This document shows, one piece after another, positions 63,785 through 64,000 of a stretch of DNA of 64,000 nucleotides. This DNA comes from Cerasicoccus arenae (GTDB lineage Bacteria > Verrucomicrobiota > Verrucomicrobiia > Opitutales > Cerasicoccaceae), in contig NZ_BMXG01000013.1 of the NCBI RefSeq assembly GCF_014651635.1, positions 60,088 to 124,087 on the forward strand, read 5' to 3'. Each line of letters begins with the position of its first letter. Within the stretch, counting starts at the first letter, position 1. A program made the position numbers and the translations under genes. The notes beneath the pieces were generated by a model, which had not been told where the DNA came from, made no database searches, and saw only the letters and a program-made list of their open reading frames with translations.

Positions 63785-64000
63785 CACCAGACCGCTCTTT
63801 TACGCAACGCCAACGACGGCACGTTTCAATGAGTACCCAACGTAGAGATGTATCGATGCAGTGGAGGCGCAGCTGTAACGTAATTGATACGATCGACTTC
63901 CATGAGAAGGCATTTCAAGTTTAAGTTTCAAAATTTCAATTTTGGGTGTTCATCCCTTGGTGTGTTGGGGCTTTGTGCTGAGGTTGGTCTTCCGGTTTGT
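63785..64000. other. Terminal 216 bp without a recognisable gene
   Basis: No coding frame with a recognised domain and no RNA gene is seen here. The final 100 bases are T-rich and may lead into a gene outside the window. Confidence 0.5.

Overview
The window reads as a chromosomal segment of a marine-type Verrucomicrobiota, most likely class Opitutia near Coraliomargarita/Puniceicoccales. The grounds are: a PEP-CTERM sorting tail ending in a short Arg/Lys stretch; a prepilin-like protein resembling the Verrucomicrobia-restricted Verru_Chthon cassette protein A; secreted enzymes ending in a DxDxDxxxNxxEYAF module; a large glycoside hydrolase locus; and a complete Bat operon. Placement rests on family knowledge, not on a database search.

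Layout. (1) 1-6.8 kb is mostly housekeeping: a FliA/WhiG-type sigma factor, a TonB-like energy transducer, a TatA-like protein, pgk-tpiA with a clear terminator, a MarR regulator, a small GNAT acetyltransferase and an HPP membrane protein. (2) 7.0-43.9 kb is a carbohydrate-degradation island. It holds two paralogous secreted clan GH-A-like enzymes, a third clan GH-A-like enzyme with a CBM9-like tail, a tandem-duplicated alpha/beta-hydrolase esterase, two coupled NodB-like deacetylase homologues, an orphan prepilin-like protein with a secreted partner, two GH78-type alpha-L-rhamnosidases, a GH42 beta-galactosidase, a second esterase, an arabinose/fucose-isomerase-like protein, a GHL6-like hydrolase, a PEP-CTERM protein, and LacI and AraC regulators. 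No transporter, SusC/SusD pair, sulfatase or polysaccharide lyase is seen. The enzyme set points to a rhamnose-, galactose- and possibly arabinose- or fucose-containing polysaccharide. (3) 44-53.4 kb holds lgt, ada, a di-haem oxidoreductase, a Tsr3/DTW-like protein coupled to an O-antigen-ligase-like protein, glnA, and a cyclic-nucleotide-binding protein. (4) 53.6-62.4 kb is a MoxR-DUF58-DUF4381-BatA-BatB/C-BatD-BatE operon, with BatB and BatC fused. (5) The end holds two small membrane proteins and a YbgC-type thioesterase.

The most unusual signal is a set of long C/G mononucleotide tracts (8 to 33 nt). They lie before and after tonB, inside the catalytic elbow and just after the start codon of the tandem esterase, in three Pro-codon runs of the di-haem protein, and as a 33-C run that meets the 5' end of lgt. 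They may be contingency (slippage) loci or assembly artefacts. In two cases the duplicated half of the same gene shows an interrupted sequence at the equivalent place.

No rRNA, tRNA, CRISPR array, insertion sequence, integrase or att site was recognised. The 609-bp gap at 39201-39809 holds only a divergent promoter region and a short CA repeat. The first 422 bp and the last 216 bp hold no gene I can support.
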